In this document: piece after piece, positions 1 to 9,200 of the stretch | Numbering within the stretch: the stretch's first letter is position 1 | How the letters are laid out: the number at the start of each line of letters is the position of its first letter | NCBI GenBank assembly: GCA_013215385.1 | Contig: JABSOY010000009.1 | Span: 204,167-268,166, forward strand | Length of the DNA: 64,000 bases | Reading direction: 5' to 3' | From: Colwellia sp. | GTDB lineage: Bacteria > Pseudomonadota > Gammaproteobacteria > Enterobacterales > Alteromonadaceae | Translations under genes and position numbers: made by a program | Notes under the pieces: generated by a model | Databases searched by the model: none | Seen by the model: the letters and a program-made list of their open reading frames with translations, nothing else | What the model was told of the DNA's origin: nothing

Positions 1-265
1 AGGTCTTATCCGTATAGAAGTCAACTCTGCCTCACAAACAATTATTGTCATTCAGGATCAGGGGAGCGGTATTCCTAATTATGCTTTAGAGAAGGTATTT
101 GATCGCTTCTATTCTTTAGCTCGACCGTCTACACAAAAGAAAAGTTCGGGGTTAGGACTTTGCTTTGTTAGACAAATCGCTGAATTACACCACGGCTCTA
201 TAACCGTTGAGAATAGTAATCACGGAGGTGTAATTGCTCGATTAATTATTAATACTAAAACCTAA
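1..265 (+). CDS. creC: Sensor histidine kinase, C-terminal end (CreC-type), cut by window edge
   Basis: Only the last 87 codons are present. They encode the end of a HATPase_c domain: the G1 box DQGSGIP, an F-box-like stretch VFDRFYS, and the G2 box SSGLGLCFVRQIA, followed by the usual short HGG-type ending and a TAA stop at 263-265. The reading frame begins at base 2. The call as CreC rather than another kinase rests mainly on creD lying 107 bp downstream on the same strand, as in the creABCD locus of enterobacteria. The sensor and H-box parts are outside the window, so the signal cannot be judged. Confidence 0.8.
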   Translation, partial: GLIRIEVNSASQTIIVIQDQGSGIPNYALEKVFDRFYSLARPSTQKKSSGLGLCFVRQIAELHHGSITVENSNHGGVIARLIINTKT

Positions 266-372
266 GACTCAAACAGAATAAAATAAAATTAATTTATAAA
301 CCTCACACAAAGCACATACTCCCCCCACAAACTGAGCATATCCTAAATAAAAATTATCACGAGGAGTGCGTC

Positions 373-1755
373 ATGCAAACGAGTTTATCGATTAAACTGG
401 CTATTATTGCCTTTGTAACAGTGTTATTACTTATTCCATTGAACATGATTTCTGGAAAAATTATTGAAAGATCTCAATTCTTGGAACAAGCAAAAAATAG
501 TGTTAGTCAAAGTTGGACTGGCAAGCAAAAAGTGATGAGTGCATTAATTGTCATCCCATACAATATCAATCACAAAGTAACATTAGTGAATAAAGTCACT
601 AAAGAGAAAACGATTCACGTTAACAAGGTTGCCAAACAAAAATTCGTCATACCAGACAAAATTAATATAGTATCCACCATAGTCAATGAAGTCCGCAGCA
701 AAGGTATTTACAAAATCCCTGTCTATACCACCAAGCTCGAAATAAGTGGCACAATTCTTCAAAGTACCTTGCAAGCGGCACTAAAAATTATTGAAAAAGA
801 AGCTAATGGCGGCTCTATTGGTACTCCCTACCTCACCACAACAGTTTCAGATCCTAGAGGGATTAACAGTATCCCGACTTTACAATGGCAAGACAAACAA
901 GTTTCATTTAAGCCAGGAAGTAAACTGCTAAAAAATCACAACGGATTACATGCATATTTACCAGGTTTAAATGAGAGTACTTCTGAACTTATAAGGTTTA
1001 AATTTCAGTTAGAATTAAGGGGTATGGAGGAGATTTCCTTTATACCGATAGGTAAAGAAGCTGAAATAAGTGTCTCGTCAACATGGCCTCACCCACAATT
1101 TATAGGTTCATTCTTACCTATATCTAGAGAGATTAGTAAAGACGGATATCAAGCAGTGTGGAAGATAACATCATTTGCTAGCAATATTACCGACAAAATA
1201 AACAAGTGTGAAAACGGCTCATGTGATGCTCTTTTTAGCAGTCATTTCGGCGTAAAACATATTGAAGCAGTAGATGTATATTTACAGTCTGAACGTTCAG
1301 TAAAATACGGTATGTTATTTATAGGGTTAAGCTTTATTACCTTCTTTATTTTTGAAGTAATAATGAAGTTACCAATACATCCGATACAATACACCTTAGT
1401 TGGATTTGCCATTGCGACCTTTTATTTATTACTTATTTCATTATCAGAACACATTAATTTCTTACTTGCCTACATTATTGCTTCTGTCTGCTGCACAAGT
1501 TTATTGTTATTCTATTTACGTTATGTGCTTGCTGGCTATAAACAAGCATTAGCTTTCTCAGGAATATTATTGATTCTCTATTCAGTACTTTATGTCATCA
1601 TTAGTGCTGAAGATTTAGCATTAGTTATGGGCGCTATCTTAACATTTACCTCATTGGCTATCGTCATGTTTGCCACCAGAAATATTAATTGGTACCAAGT
1701 AGGAGAGCAGTTAAATGATAAGCAAAACGAACCTCAATCTGCTAAAGAAGACTAA
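373..1755 (+). CDS. creD: CreD family inner-membrane protein
   Basis: The 460-residue product has the CreD layout. There is an N-terminal membrane helix (about residues 8-26), a large extracytoplasmic domain (about 30-310), and five or so hydrophobic helices to the C-terminus (about 313-440). Length fits the family (E. coli CreD about 450). The ATG is preceded by GAGGAG at good spacing. In enterobacteria CreD is the main output of the CreBC two-component system and is linked to beta-lactamase induction and envelope stress. No CreB tag (TTCAC direct repeat) is visible in the 107 bp before the gene, so local control by CreB is not shown. It is followed without a gap by the VanZ-like gene. Confidence 0.88.
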   Translation: MQTSLSIKLAIIAFVTVLLLIPLNMISGKIIERSQFLEQAKNSVSQSWTGKQKVMSALIVIPYNINHKVTLVNKVTKEKTIHVNKVAKQKFVIPDKINIVSTIVNEVRSKGIYKIPVYTTKLEISGTILQSTLQAALKIIEKEANGGSIGTPYLTTTVSDPRGINSIPTLQWQDKQVSFKPGSKLLKNHNGLHAYLPGLNESTSELIRFKFQLELRGMEEISFIPIGKEAEISVSSTWPHPQFIGSFLPISREISKDGYQAVWKITSFASNITDKINKCENGSCDALFSSHFGVKHIEAVDVYLQSERSVKYGMLFIGLSFITFFIFEVIMKLPIHPIQYTLVGFAIATFYLLLISLSEHINFLLAYIIASVCCTSLLLFYLRYVLAGYKQALAFSGILLILYSVLYVIISAEDLALVMGAILTFTSLAIVMFATRNINWYQVGEQLNDKQNEPQSAKED

Positions 1756-2145
1756 ATGAAAATATTACGAATATTACCTGCATTACTTTTATTTAGTTTT
1801 ATCGGCTGGGTAATTGTTCAAGCAAATAAAGGTAGTAACAATATATTTTTCGAACTTGTCCGCTTTATTCCATATGGAGATAAACTAGGCCACTTCATTT
1901 TGTTTGGTACTTTGAGTTTATTGACGGTTATAGCATTTAACTATAAATACGTATTAGTTTATGATTATCGCCTACCCATTGGTGCAATCATTGTTTTTTT
2001 ATTAGCTATAGCTGAAGAGATGACGCAATTATTTTTATCAAATAGAAGCTTTGATATGGCAGATATTTCAGCCGATATTGCTGGAATTTTTATCTTTATG
2101 CTGGTATTCAATAAGTTCAGAACGGCCAAAGCATGCAAGCCTTAA
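1756..2145 (+). CDS. VanZ-like small membrane protein
   Basis: This 129-residue protein has four predicted membrane helices and the VanZ signature: GDKLGHFILFG in the second helix and AEEMTQLFLSNRSFDMADISAD near the third. VanZ-like proteins are small membrane proteins of mostly unknown function; the founding member gives low-level teicoplanin resistance. The start codon directly abuts the creD stop (TAA then ATG), so the two genes are translationally coupled and probably share an envelope role. No resistance role should be assumed from the name. The gene converges on the minus-strand tonB-like gene across 101 bp in which I see no clear terminator. Confidence 0.82.
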   Translation: MKILRILPALLLFSFIGWVIVQANKGSNNIFFELVRFIPYGDKLGHFILFGTLSLLTVIAFNYKYVLVYDYRLPIGAIIVFLLAIAEEMTQLFLSNRSFDMADISADIAGIFIFMLVFNKFRTAKACKP

Positions 2146-2246
2146 CCGAGATAACTTAGCAATAAATGCTGAAGGTCCCATTTTTATTTTATAAAATATT
2201 CATCTCTAAAAATTGTATTACAAATTTCGTCAATTATCGTTATACC

Positions 2247-3200
2247 TTAATTAGGTAAAAACTCAATCGCCCAAATGGTGATCATTACCGCTACGGCTTC
2301 TTCAGGGAAGCGTATCGAGCGTAATATCACCTTTAACTGTCGTTCTAATTTTGCATTATTAAGGCCACTTGATTTGATGTCGACTCGGCTAACCGTGCCG
2401 TTAGGCTGAATTTCTATTTCAAACATAACCTTGCCTTTTAAAAAAGGGTCTTTTCTTAAGGCGCGATTATAAAGGGTATAAAGGCGAGATTTATTGGCTT
2501 CAAGTGTTCTGCGTAGACTAATTTCGGTGCGTTGCCCTGCTTGTGCAGATAACGCTGCTTCTTCGGCCATAGCTCCTTCAGTCGCTAAGACTTCTTCTTC
2601 AGCAAGGCGTATATGTTGGGTATTTTTAGAAGATAGCGCGTCACTAGTAACCGTTCGACTGACTGATGAAGCGGTTAATCCATCACTTTGTTTATTGACA
2701 GCACCCGCTAACAGTTTACGTTTAACTTTAACTTCTTCAGCTGTATTTTGATTAAGTTTAGTTTTTGCTGCGGGTATTACATCAAAGGCTGCTCGCATTG
2801 AAAACAGTTCGTCTTTCATTGCTGCTAGGCCAGACGTTTTAGCTTTTGTTCTTGCCGCTTCACGAGTCATTTTTGGCTGTTCAACCAGTTTTTCAGCTGG
2901 CTCCTCTTTAGGCTCTTCTTTGATTTTTTCAGGTTCAATTATTTCTGGTTCTTCTATCTTTTCTGGCAAAGCTAGCTGTTTTTCTTGCAATATAATTTTG
3001 GCAAGTTGTACCGGTACCTGCTCTTTTACTGCACGAGGAACTTTGACTTGTTCTAACAAAGGCACACCAAGAGCAAAAACTAAATAAACCACCAGCAATA
3101 TCGATAATATTCGTAGAAATATCTTATCTTGTTGGCTCGATATAAATAAGTCGCTTTGCGCTTGAAAACCTGTATTCATATTCAAGGTTGCTGTGGTCAT
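2247..3200 (-). CDS. TonB-like energy transducer with AgmX/PglI-type C-terminal domain
   Basis: About 317 residues: one N-terminal membrane helix (about residues 30-50), a Glu/Pro/Lys-rich spacer (about 75-110), an Ala-rich middle, and a C-terminal domain (about 225-317). The C-terminal domain contains SRLYTLYNRALRKDP, GKVMFEIEIQPNGTVSRV and a final RFPEE. This matches my memory of the AgmX/PglI C-terminal domain of Myxococcus gliding proteins, itself a TonB relative, better than a siderophore TonB. The start is set at the ATG at 3200, which has GAGGGT upstream and overlaps the exbD end region. It is the last gene of a long minus-strand run and sits directly after two exbD-like genes and an exbB-like gene. 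It probably carries motor energy to a periplasmic or outer-membrane partner. Confidence 0.8.
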   Translation of the reverse strand: MTTATLNMNTGFQAQSDLFISSQQDKIFLRILSILLVVYLVFALGVPLLEQVKVPRAVKEQVPVQLAKIILQEKQLALPEKIEEPEIIEPEKIKEEPKEEPAEKLVEQPKMTREAARTKAKTSGLAAMKDELFSMRAAFDVIPAAKTKLNQNTAEEVKVKRKLLAGAVNKQSDGLTASSVSRTVTSDALSSKNTQHIRLAEEEVLATEGAMAEEAALSAQAGQRTEISLRRTLEANKSRLYTLYNRALRKDPFLKGKVMFEIEIQPNGTVSRVDIKSSGLNNAKLERQLKVILRSIRFPEEAVAVMITIWAIEFLPN

Positions 3201-3201
3201 A

Positions 3202-3732
3202 TTAACCCTCACCTTGTTTATTTTTCACTTGTCGCTCAACCGCAAGTGACATATTGCGATAACCCGTATCTGCACATGCTGCCATGATCTGTTTCAATAC
3301 AACATAAGGAATTGAAGCATCTCCAATAATGGTCACTGCGCGCCCCTTTTTTTGTTCGCTATCGGTTAACTCTGGTCGCTTGCTAACGTGATAGTTTAGT
3401 TCAGTTTTTAACGCTTCGATAAATTCGTTGTTGTCTTGCAGCGAAGCACTAATGTCATTATCGGTACTTTGCCAAATGGCTCTTTCTTGCACTAAAACGG
3501 TTTTCTCAAAAATAGTGATCACCAAGTTTTCTACCGGTAATTGTTCAGCGATTGAGACCGGTAAATTAATTTTTTCAATGTTTTGTAATACGCGCACTTC
3601 TGATTGGTTCACTATTAGAAAGAACACTAAAATAGTAAATATATCCATCAAAGCAACAAGGTTTAGCTTACTGCCAGCGTTGAAACGTTTGTGATGTTTG
3701 GCAAGCCTCTTTAATCTTGCTGACTGTTTCAT
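3202..3732 (-). CDS. ExbD/TolR-family protein (with the membrane Asp)
   Basis: 176 residues: a basic cytoplasmic tail, one membrane helix (about residues 24-43) and a periplasmic domain. The helix contains LVALMDIFTILVFFLI, which supplies the conserved proton-path aspartate (D30). The periplasmic part is an ordinary ExbD/TolR domain ending VKNKQGEG. The gene starts inside the end of the upstream exbD-like gene (ATGA overlap) and is followed by the tonB-like start two bases after its stop. ExbD/TolR proteins form the peptidoglycan-facing half of proton-driven motors together with ExbB/TolQ. The pair with a second, Asp-lacking ExbD suggests a heteromeric rotor. Confidence 0.9.
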   Translation of the reverse strand: MKQSARLKRLAKHHKRFNAGSKLNLVALMDIFTILVFFLIVNQSEVRVLQNIEKINLPVSIAEQLPVENLVITIFEKTVLVQERAIWQSTDNDISASLQDNNEFIEALKTELNYHVSKRPELTDSEQKKGRAVTIIGDASIPYVVLKQIMAACADTGYRNMSLAVERQVKNKQGEG

Positions 3733-4283
3733 TGTTGCTCTCCTATCGGTTCGCTACTAGACTCGTTAATAGGTTCATCTACAGGTGCATCACCTAAAGA
3801 TATCAATGGAAATAACTCAGCATCGACCAAGCTGGCTGCAACCACAGCCTTAAACGAACGTACCGTATCCATAGCAGAAACAATAGTTTGATAGTCAACT
3901 GCCGGCTCCAGTAAAATGACAATGTCGTTCTTATCTATGGTATTTTGTTGAAAGGTTAGTTTCAAATCTTGTAGATATATAGATAACGCGGCGAAGTCAT
4001 AACCTTGTTCGGTTACTTCAAAACGTTTTAATAGTATTCCCGCTGGATAATTTAATTCCAAATGCTCTTTAGTAATGACCAACTCCAAAACTTTCAGTTC
4101 TTTTTGGTCTTCAGCTAATTCAGCTTCAGCAAGCACAGGAAGTTGTAAATTAAGTATCCGTACATGAGAGAAGACTAAACTCAGCAACAATACCGGCACT
4201 AGCACAATCATCAAATTCATGAATGATGTAATATCTAATTCCGCATCTTGGTTATTGGCGCGGCGATGACGATGGCGTCTCAT
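3729..4283 (-). CDS. ExbD/TolR-family protein lacking the membrane Asp
   Basis: 184 residues: a short Arg/His-rich N-terminus, one membrane helix (about 18-40) and a periplasmic domain. The helix reads ITSFMNLMIVLVPVLLL. Aligned without gaps to the neighbouring ExbD, asparagine N23 takes the place of the proton-carrying aspartate D30. The protein is therefore probably not itself a proton carrier but a structural partner of the Asp-containing subunit. I recall a similar FMNLM motif in other ExbD-like proteins of such clusters but cannot check it here. The stop overlaps the next ATG by four bases, which implies coupled translation at a fixed ratio. Confidence 0.88.
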   Translation of the reverse strand: MRRHRHRRANNQDAELDITSFMNLMIVLVPVLLLSLVFSHVRILNLQLPVLAEAELAEDQKELKVLELVITKEHLELNYPAGILLKRFEVTEQGYDFAALSIYLQDLKLTFQQNTIDKNDIVILLEPAVDYQTIVSAMDTVRSFKAVVAASLVDAELFPLISLGDAPVDEPINESSSEPIGEQQ

Positions 4284-4309
4284 AATAGTAACCCTCGATT
4301 TAAATCAGT

Positions 4310-4942
4310 TTACTTATTAAATGACAAAGAATTTAACAATTTAATAGCGGCCATTTCAATTGAGTCAACGATGGTAGCTGTTTTTGTTTGCAAGCTAGAA
4401 TGAAACAATATCAATGGAATAGCGGTAATAAGGCCAAATGCTGTGGTATTCATTGCCACTGAAATGCTTGAAGATAACAAATTGGCTTTTTCAGCAGGAT
4501 CTGCACTTGCTACAGCAGAGAATGCAGCGATAAGCCCCATAATGGTACCTAATAACCCTAATAAGGTGGCTATGTTCGCTAATGTCGCAACAAATGGCGT
4601 ACGTTTTTCCAGTCGTAACATATACTCCATAATTGTTTCTTCCATGGCGTATTCGACATCTTCCCGACGTTCCGCGTTACCTAAACGTGATATACCCGAT
4701 TCGAGTACATCAAACACCGGCGCTTCATTACCCGCAGCATGCTTACTAATCGCTTCAATATCACCAGATTTTAATGCATGTTGAATTAAAGAAAATGCTT
4801 TTTGATTGGTACGATGTGCCTTACTTAAATATAACCAACGTTCAATGGTAATTGCCAAGCCGACAACTAATACCAGAGCTATCGGGTAAATAAATGAACC
4901 ACCATTTTGTAAAAACGCGATAATACTGTCGATAAAACTCAT
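4310..4942 (-). CDS. ExbB/TolQ/MotA-family proton channel protein
   Basis: 210 residues from the ATG at 4942, which has AAGGA upstream; a start at 4996 is possible but has no such site. Three membrane helices are visible: about 17-38, 108-135 (LANIATLLGLLGTIMGLIAAF) and 155-180 (ISVAMNTTAFGLITAIPLILF). The last two are the family hallmarks. It would form the inner-membrane stator or channel with the two ExbD-like proteins encoded next. Membership in this operon, far from any TonB-dependent receptor, points to a dedicated motor rather than to the housekeeping iron-uptake TonB system. Confidence 0.9.
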   Translation of the reverse strand: MSFIDSIIAFLQNGGSFIYPIALVLVVGLAITIERWLYLSKAHRTNQKAFSLIQHALKSGDIEAISKHAAGNEAPVFDVLESGISRLGNAERREDVEYAMEETIMEYMLRLEKRTPFVATLANIATLLGLLGTIMGLIAAFSAVASADPAEKANLLSSSISVAMNTTAFGLITAIPLILFHSSLQTKTATIVDSIEMAAIKLLNSLSFNK

Positions 4943-5031
4943 TGGATTTTCCTTATTTCTTAAAGTTAGGATGAAATGGTTAAGCTTTTGGTTCATCCAG
5001 TAATTGTTACTATGATCTACTAGCGACCAGG

Positions 5032-5367
5032 TTATTTATTTTTTGTCGCATTTATTGTTACTTTGTTCGTTTGTCTTAACGCAAAGTCTCTTACTTCTTT
5101 TTTAAAGACTTTTGGGTTAATCGGTTTAAATTCGGGCATGGTTAGTTGTGTTTTTTGATCTTTTATAGTGATGGGATTCACGATACCTTGCCATGGCATA
5201 ATATAAAGCACCTTTGGCTGCTCTTGAGAACCGGTCACCTTGCTTTCAATGGTTAATGTTTTCTGTGGTGTTTTTACCGCAGTATCGGGCTTGGGTTTCA
5301 TCTCTTCAGCGTAAGACATACTGACAACGCCCATCAAAAAAACAGTCAATATTTTCGTAATTCTCAT
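5032..5367 (-). CDS. Small secreted protein of unknown function in the motor cluster
   Basis: 111 residues with a clear signal peptide (about 1-20, ending SMSYA). The mature part is Lys/Thr-rich with a conserved-looking core, PKVLYIMPWQGIV, and a later PEFKPINPKVFKKEVRDF. I do not recognise the family by function. It starts one base after the stop of the upstream TPR lipoprotein gene and precedes exbB by about 90 bp, so it belongs to the operon. It is probably a periplasmic accessory of the motor complex. Confidence 0.65.
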   Translation of the reverse strand: MRITKILTVFLMGVVSMSYAEEMKPKPDTAVKTPQKTLTIESKVTGSQEQPKVLYIMPWQGIVNPITIKDQKTQLTMPEFKPINPKVFKKEVRDFALRQTNKVTINATKNK

Positions 5368-5368
5368 G

Positions 5369-6217
5369 TTAACCTTCCCCTGACTTTGTATGTTGAGCGC
5401 TTGACGATAAGTTGTTGTCAGGTTTTTCAGGTAATACTAAGCCCGCCCTTTTAATTTTAATTTCGACGCCGGCAAGCCAACGTTGCACTTGTTGGTCGTC
5501 CGTTTGCAAGGCAAGGTATGACGAATAATACTTATGCGCGTCAAGTAAACGGCCTCGATACAGCTCTAATAGAATGGCGAGATTAACTTGCGCTTCAGGA
5601 TACTCAGGCCAAATTTCTAAGGCTTTAAGGTAGCTTTTTTCTGCTTGTTCAAAATGACCACTTAACCGCGCAAGCCTGCCCTTTATTTCATAGGCATAAG
5701 GATTGATAGGGTTAACTGCTAAGGCTTCCTTGAGCTGTTGATTGGCACGACTAAAATCTTTTTGTTGAATGGCAATTAAGGCCTTATTAACATAAGCGCC
5801 AGACAGCTGCGGCTGAGCTTTCAGCACTTGATCAAATAACAGTTCAGCTTTCAACCATTCTTTATTTGTCATTAAGGTTAATGCTTGTTGGTACTTTGCA
5901 ATCACATGCGCAGGAACAGTGGCTAAGCGTGCCTGTTTTTGTTCAAGGTATCGGTTTCGCTTGCTTTGAGATGCCGCAAGCATGGCGTTTTCATCCGTTG
6001 ATAATTGCGCATTCTCCGTGAATACATCAACCAAATCAGTCAGCTCTTTGCTTAGCGATTCTGGTGTTTGCTTTTCAGATCCATGCTCATTTTCACTGGT
6101 ATTCGAACACCCTTGTAGTAGCACAAGTAACAATACCATTATCATGCTATAAACTGACGCCGATTGAGCCTGCAATTTAAAGCCCAAACGATTAATGCAT
6201 GTCGTCAATAACGTCAT
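5369..6217 (-). CDS. TPR lipoprotein
   Basis: 282 residues. The N-terminus has a hydrophobic stretch ending in a lipobox (LLLVLLQGC, Cys about 36), so the protein should be lipid-anchored. Residues about 110-250 hold at least three tetratricopeptide repeats, for example AELLFDQVLKAQPQLSGAYVNKALIA and the following ones. The ATG has AGGAG at good spacing and lies 26 bases inside the end of the larger TPR gene, so the two are translationally coupled. By position and type it could play the part of the TPR protein GltE/AglT of the Myxococcus machinery. That match is inference from architecture only. Confidence 0.8.
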   Translation of the reverse strand: MTLLTTCINRLGFKLQAQSASVYSMIMVLLLVLLQGCSNTSENEHGSEKQTPESLSKELTDLVDVFTENAQLSTDENAMLAASQSKRNRYLEQKQARLATVPAHVIAKYQQALTLMTNKEWLKAELLFDQVLKAQPQLSGAYVNKALIAIQQKDFSRANQQLKEALAVNPINPYAYEIKGRLARLSGHFEQAEKSYLKALEIWPEYPEAQVNLAILLELYRGRLLDAHKYYSSYLALQTDDQQVQRWLAGVEIKIKRAGLVLPEKPDNNLSSSAQHTKSGEG

Positions 6218-9200
6218 GAGACCGCTCCTGTTTGTTATAGAGTGCGGGGGCTATTTCAGCCAGTATTGCAAAGCTTTTTGCTACCCATTGGTCGTAGTCA
6301 TTTTGCCAGGCACGTTGAGCATTACTGAGGTGAATTTCAATCGCTTTTTCTTCAAAGGGGTAAGCCAGCTCTTCCAGTAATATTTCATATTCTTCCAACG
6401 CTAATTCAGCTAAATCTTTTGGACGTTGTGACTTGAGCACATCAACGGCTAATTGACGATACATTTCCGCTAAATTAAAGGTCGTTGGCGGCACATCTTG
6501 CGCTAGTTGAAAACTGAGCACTTGTTGATAGTATTTTATCGCTTGTTTCATCGCTGTTTGTTTACGTTTTAAACTTTTTTGTAAAGGCACGTTTAACTTA
6601 ACGTACTTAAATGTTTGTTGATGAGCTACACCTAAGCTAAAGGCTGCCGTTGACGCCAATTCAATGGCACGATGTTGAATTGTTTGTGGTGAAACTTTGC
6701 TTTGTTTTGCATGAAAACTCAAAATTTTTCGAAACCAAAAGTAGCGTTTATTTGGCTCATTGCTTTGGCGATAAAACTCGCTCATTTTGAAACGTACTTC
6801 TTGTGCAATATTAAAAGGTTGGGGGTAAGCATGAGCATAAGTTCTAAATTCGGCTAACGCCTTAGCAGTGTTGCCCGCTTTTAAATAATAATCTGCGGCT
6901 GTGTATTGCGCCTCACGTTTAAGTTCAGCCGACTCGCTATTTGTAGCGGTGCTGCCATTGGCTAATCCGTTTTCATTGGCAACCAAAATAAGTAATTGCT
7001 CTGCCGCTAATTGCCATTGCTGTGTTGCCTCGTATGATAAAGCTAACTTAGCCGGAATAGATGCCGTATATTCATGGCCAGGAAAATGTTTTTGTATCTG
7101 CAATAACACGTCGATGGCTTGTTGCCATAATTTGTTTGCTAGCAATAAATTGGCGGCATCAAACTCAGCGATAATTCGGTACGTTGACTCTGGAACAACT
7201 GTACCAACCCGCAGGAAATGGGCTACCGCGATTTGAGGCTGTTTCACCTTATAAGCTTGTGCTTGAAAATAGATACTTGAGGCAAGCAAGTTACGCATTT
7301 CTTGCCAAGTATTTATTTTTTTATCGGCATAATCTAGTGCTAAAAGATACGCGTCTTCTGCTGATTGATAGCGATCTTGTTCGTATAAACTGTGTGCCGT
7401 TAATTGGCTGACGATTTGAACTTGTTTTAATGCTGATGGTGATAGTGATGGTGATGGTGATGGTGATGGTGATAATTTTTTAGTCCGATATGAGGTGCTT
7501 ACTGCTGAATTTTTTGCTGAATACTTTGCTGGGTTTTTAACGGTATCTGCCATTAATTGGCTCGCAGGTGGCGCAATGATACCCAGTGTAGTTAGCGTAA
7601 AATCACTCATCGTTTGTACGGTTGAAAAATCTTTTGCATCGAAAGCATACTGTACAACATGTGTTGCTAATTGCACTGAACGTTCGTCATTTGGATACTG
7701 CTCAATAAATAATTTATCTAAACGATTTCGTTCAGTAATACGCTGCTGATATAGGCTATGGTTGTCAGTATCTTTATTGGTGGGGGTAGTATTTAACAAT
7801 TCACGAATTGTAAGTGTGGTCGCATAAGCTGACTTTAACTTAACAGAGTTTACATTCGGCGCGGCAAACGGCGAGTAATAAGCTATATTTTCATAACTTT
7901 CTAGCGCCTTTACATATTGTTGTGCGGCAAAGTTGGCATCCGCATAAAGATATTCATCGCTTAAAACATCTCTAGTTAATAGTTCTTTAGCATCGGGTAA
8001 CTTGGCGAATGCTAAATAAGCGGCTAGCGCCGTGGCGGCCTCACTAAAGGCATTAATTCTTACTTTACCTTGAGGTTGTGCTTGAGCAAAGGCGTACACT
8101 CGACGGGCATGTTCATCACTAAATTGTAATAGGTGAGGTAATAATTCATCTTTTATTGATAATAAAGCCTTATACCAAAACGTCCCATCCAGCCCGTACT
8201 GGACAATATAATTATTTTTTAATTGATGCATCGAAGAAAACTTGCCATCACGATGATAGATATCCAATAAGGCCAATGAATATCGTGCAGACCAAATATT
8301 GTCTCGCTCTAATTCTATATATGCCTGATAGGTATGTTCAGCATCAGATTTCAACTCTTTTTTAATTAAAAAATTGGCGAGGTTTTCAAATAAAATATGT
8401 TCGTATAAAGGTAAATATTGCGAGGAATTATTACTTTTGACCAACTTCAGTAAAGATTGAGCTTGCGCTTGCTGACTTAAAGAAACACTCAATACTCGTT
8501 GAGTATCTATCGCCAAATTTTGATAACGATTATTCAAGGCAGTGAAAGAGAATTCATGTTGATAAGGAAGCTGTTTTTCAGCAGCAATAATGGCTTCAAA
8601 TACTTTTAAAAATGCAATATCAGCGTCCGCAAAGCGATTCAATTTGAACAGTGACCAACCTGACATATAAAGACTATTAACCAAGTAATTATCATTATTA
8701 GGCGCGTTCATCACCCTATCGTAAGCATTTATTGCCGCAGAGTATGCTTGTAAATTGTAATAGATTTCGCCACGTCTAAAATTTAACTCGGCTAAATATT
8801 TAGTGGTTGGGTACTGTGTTAGTAATAGCTCTATTTCAACTAAACTTTCATCTATTCTTCCCTGTAAATCTAGCGCCTTAGCCAGTTGATAACGAATATG
8901 CTCATTTGAATTATGTTGCGGATGGTTTTTCAGCAGGTTTTGATAACTGACCACAAGTTCGCTTAATGCTTGCTCGTCTTTTTTTAGTTGCGTTAAGGTC
9001 AGAGCTGTATCATCTGAACCATCATTGTCTGTGCCGCCAAAAGATTGATTTTCAAATACTTCAGTGTTTATTTGTACTAATCGGTATGCAACCTTAGTTT
9101 TCACTTTAGCATCAGGTTCTAAGGTCAATAGTTGCTGATATATCTCCGCCAGCTTTTCCGACCTTATCTCCTTCTTTTTAGTGTATTTTGCTAATTGTAG

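Noticed and set aside
7435..7473. Short tandem repeat as a possible CRISPR or integration site
   Set aside because: The unit is six bases, lies in frame inside a coding gene and has no spacers.
6901..7749. Plus-strand open frames opposite the large TPR gene
   Set aside because: They run antisense to a well-supported gene, have Cys/Ser-rich random composition and no ribosome-binding sites.
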